Shown: piece by piece, positions 4,963 to 5,116 of the stretch | How positions within the stretch are numbered: position 1 is the stretch's first letter | Layout: each line of letters starts with the position of its first letter | Assembly: GCA_016870235.1 (NCBI GenBank) | Contig: VGCB01000248.1 | Span: 1-5,116, forward strand | DNA from: Actinomycetota bacterium | GTDB taxonomy: Bacteria > Actinomycetota > Thermoleophilia > Gaiellales > Gaiellaceae | Direction of reading: 5' to 3' | DNA length: 5,116 nt | Made by a program: the position numbers and the translations under genes | Notes under the pieces: model-generated | The model's database searches: none | The model's input: only the letters and a program-made list of their open reading frames with translations | Told to the model about the DNA's origin: nothing

Positions 4963-5116
4963 CCGCATCCGTGTCGTCGTCACGGGCCGCCGATTCGACG
5001 GCGGCGACGAGACCGACGGCGTCGTGGGAGGCCGCCTCGGCGACGACGTCGACGCCCGCAGCGCGGGCCGCGCGGGTCGTCTCCGGGCCGATCGAGACCG
5101 CGGGCAGCTGCCGGCC
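4958..5116 (-). CDS. hemD: Uroporphyrinogen-III synthase, C-terminal end (5' partial)
   Basis: Only the last 52 residues and the TGA (4958-4960) are in the window; the frame runs off the right edge exactly in phase. The stretch PAVSIGPETTRAARAAG followed by VDVVAEAASHD and a final helix (VGLVAAVESAA) matches the end of HemD: the conserved IGP(x)T turn, an Ala/Arg-rich helix, a strand and a last helix. HemD closes hydroxymethylbilane to uroporphyrinogen III with inversion of ring D, the branch point to haem, sirohaem and cobalamin, in the cytosol. The codons have the strong third-position G/C bias of a real gene. It may be the C-terminal domain of a fused CobA-HemD protein, which cannot be judged here. 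The next gene downstream on the strand is the GNAT gene. Confidence 0.8.
   Translation of the reverse strand, partial: GRQLPAVSIGPETTRAARAAGVDVVAEAASHDAVGLVAAVESAARDDDTDAV

Noticed and set aside
1..5116. CRISPR array, insertion sequence with transposase, prophage or toxin-antitoxin genes
   Set aside because: No regularly spaced direct repeats and no open frame with such domains on either strand; the palindromic element at 3148-3352 is too small to encode a transposase.

Overview
The window is very GC-rich. Genes keep G or C in most third codon positions, GTG starts are common, Shine-Dalgarno sites are sparse, and the tRNA gene does not encode its CCA tail. This fits an actinobacterium-like chromosome. 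A deep lineage such as Thermoleophilia is possible, but the sequence does not settle the taxon. I see no transposase, integrase, phage gene or CRISPR array, so this reads as ordinary chromosome with housekeeping and metabolic genes. The one oddity is a compact palindromic element between two convergent genes.

Layout, left to right. (1) 2-781, plus: a class I SAM-dependent methyltransferase, cut at the window's left edge. (2) 782-943: a convergent gap with an operator-like palindrome and a possible antisense promoter. (3) 944-1837, minus: arginase, with all metal and catalytic residues. (4) 1838-1919: a divergent control region between arginase and a tRNA. (5) 1920-1992, plus: tRNA-Phe(GAA). 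(6) 1993-2184: a leader with a weak terminator-like hairpin and an inverted repeat that covers the next gene's ribosome binding site. (7) 2185-3135, plus: a D-2-hydroxyacid dehydrogenase. (8) 3136-3346: a convergent gap filled by a roughly 205-bp imperfect palindrome. (9) 3347-4144, minus: a SAM hydroxide adenosyltransferase (DUF62 family). (10) 4219-4845, minus: a GNAT acetyltransferase. (11) 4958-5116, minus: the C-terminal end of uroporphyrinogen-III synthase (hemD), which has no start inside the window.

How the genes relate. hemD, the GNAT gene and the DUF62 gene run in the same direction (right to left) with gaps of about 112 and 74 bp. They may share transcription, but the gaps hold a candidate promoter and a hairpin, so a single uncoupled operon is not certain. 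The other protein genes look like independent units: arginine catabolism, hydroxyacid redox chemistry and methyl transfer. No shared pathway is evident.

The main items for a second look are the palindromic element at 3148-3352, the RBS-covering hairpin at 2152-2183, the intercistronic hairpin at 4166-4215, the leaderless-type promoter geometry at arginase, and the break in codon use that argues for a GNAT start well inside the longest open frame.
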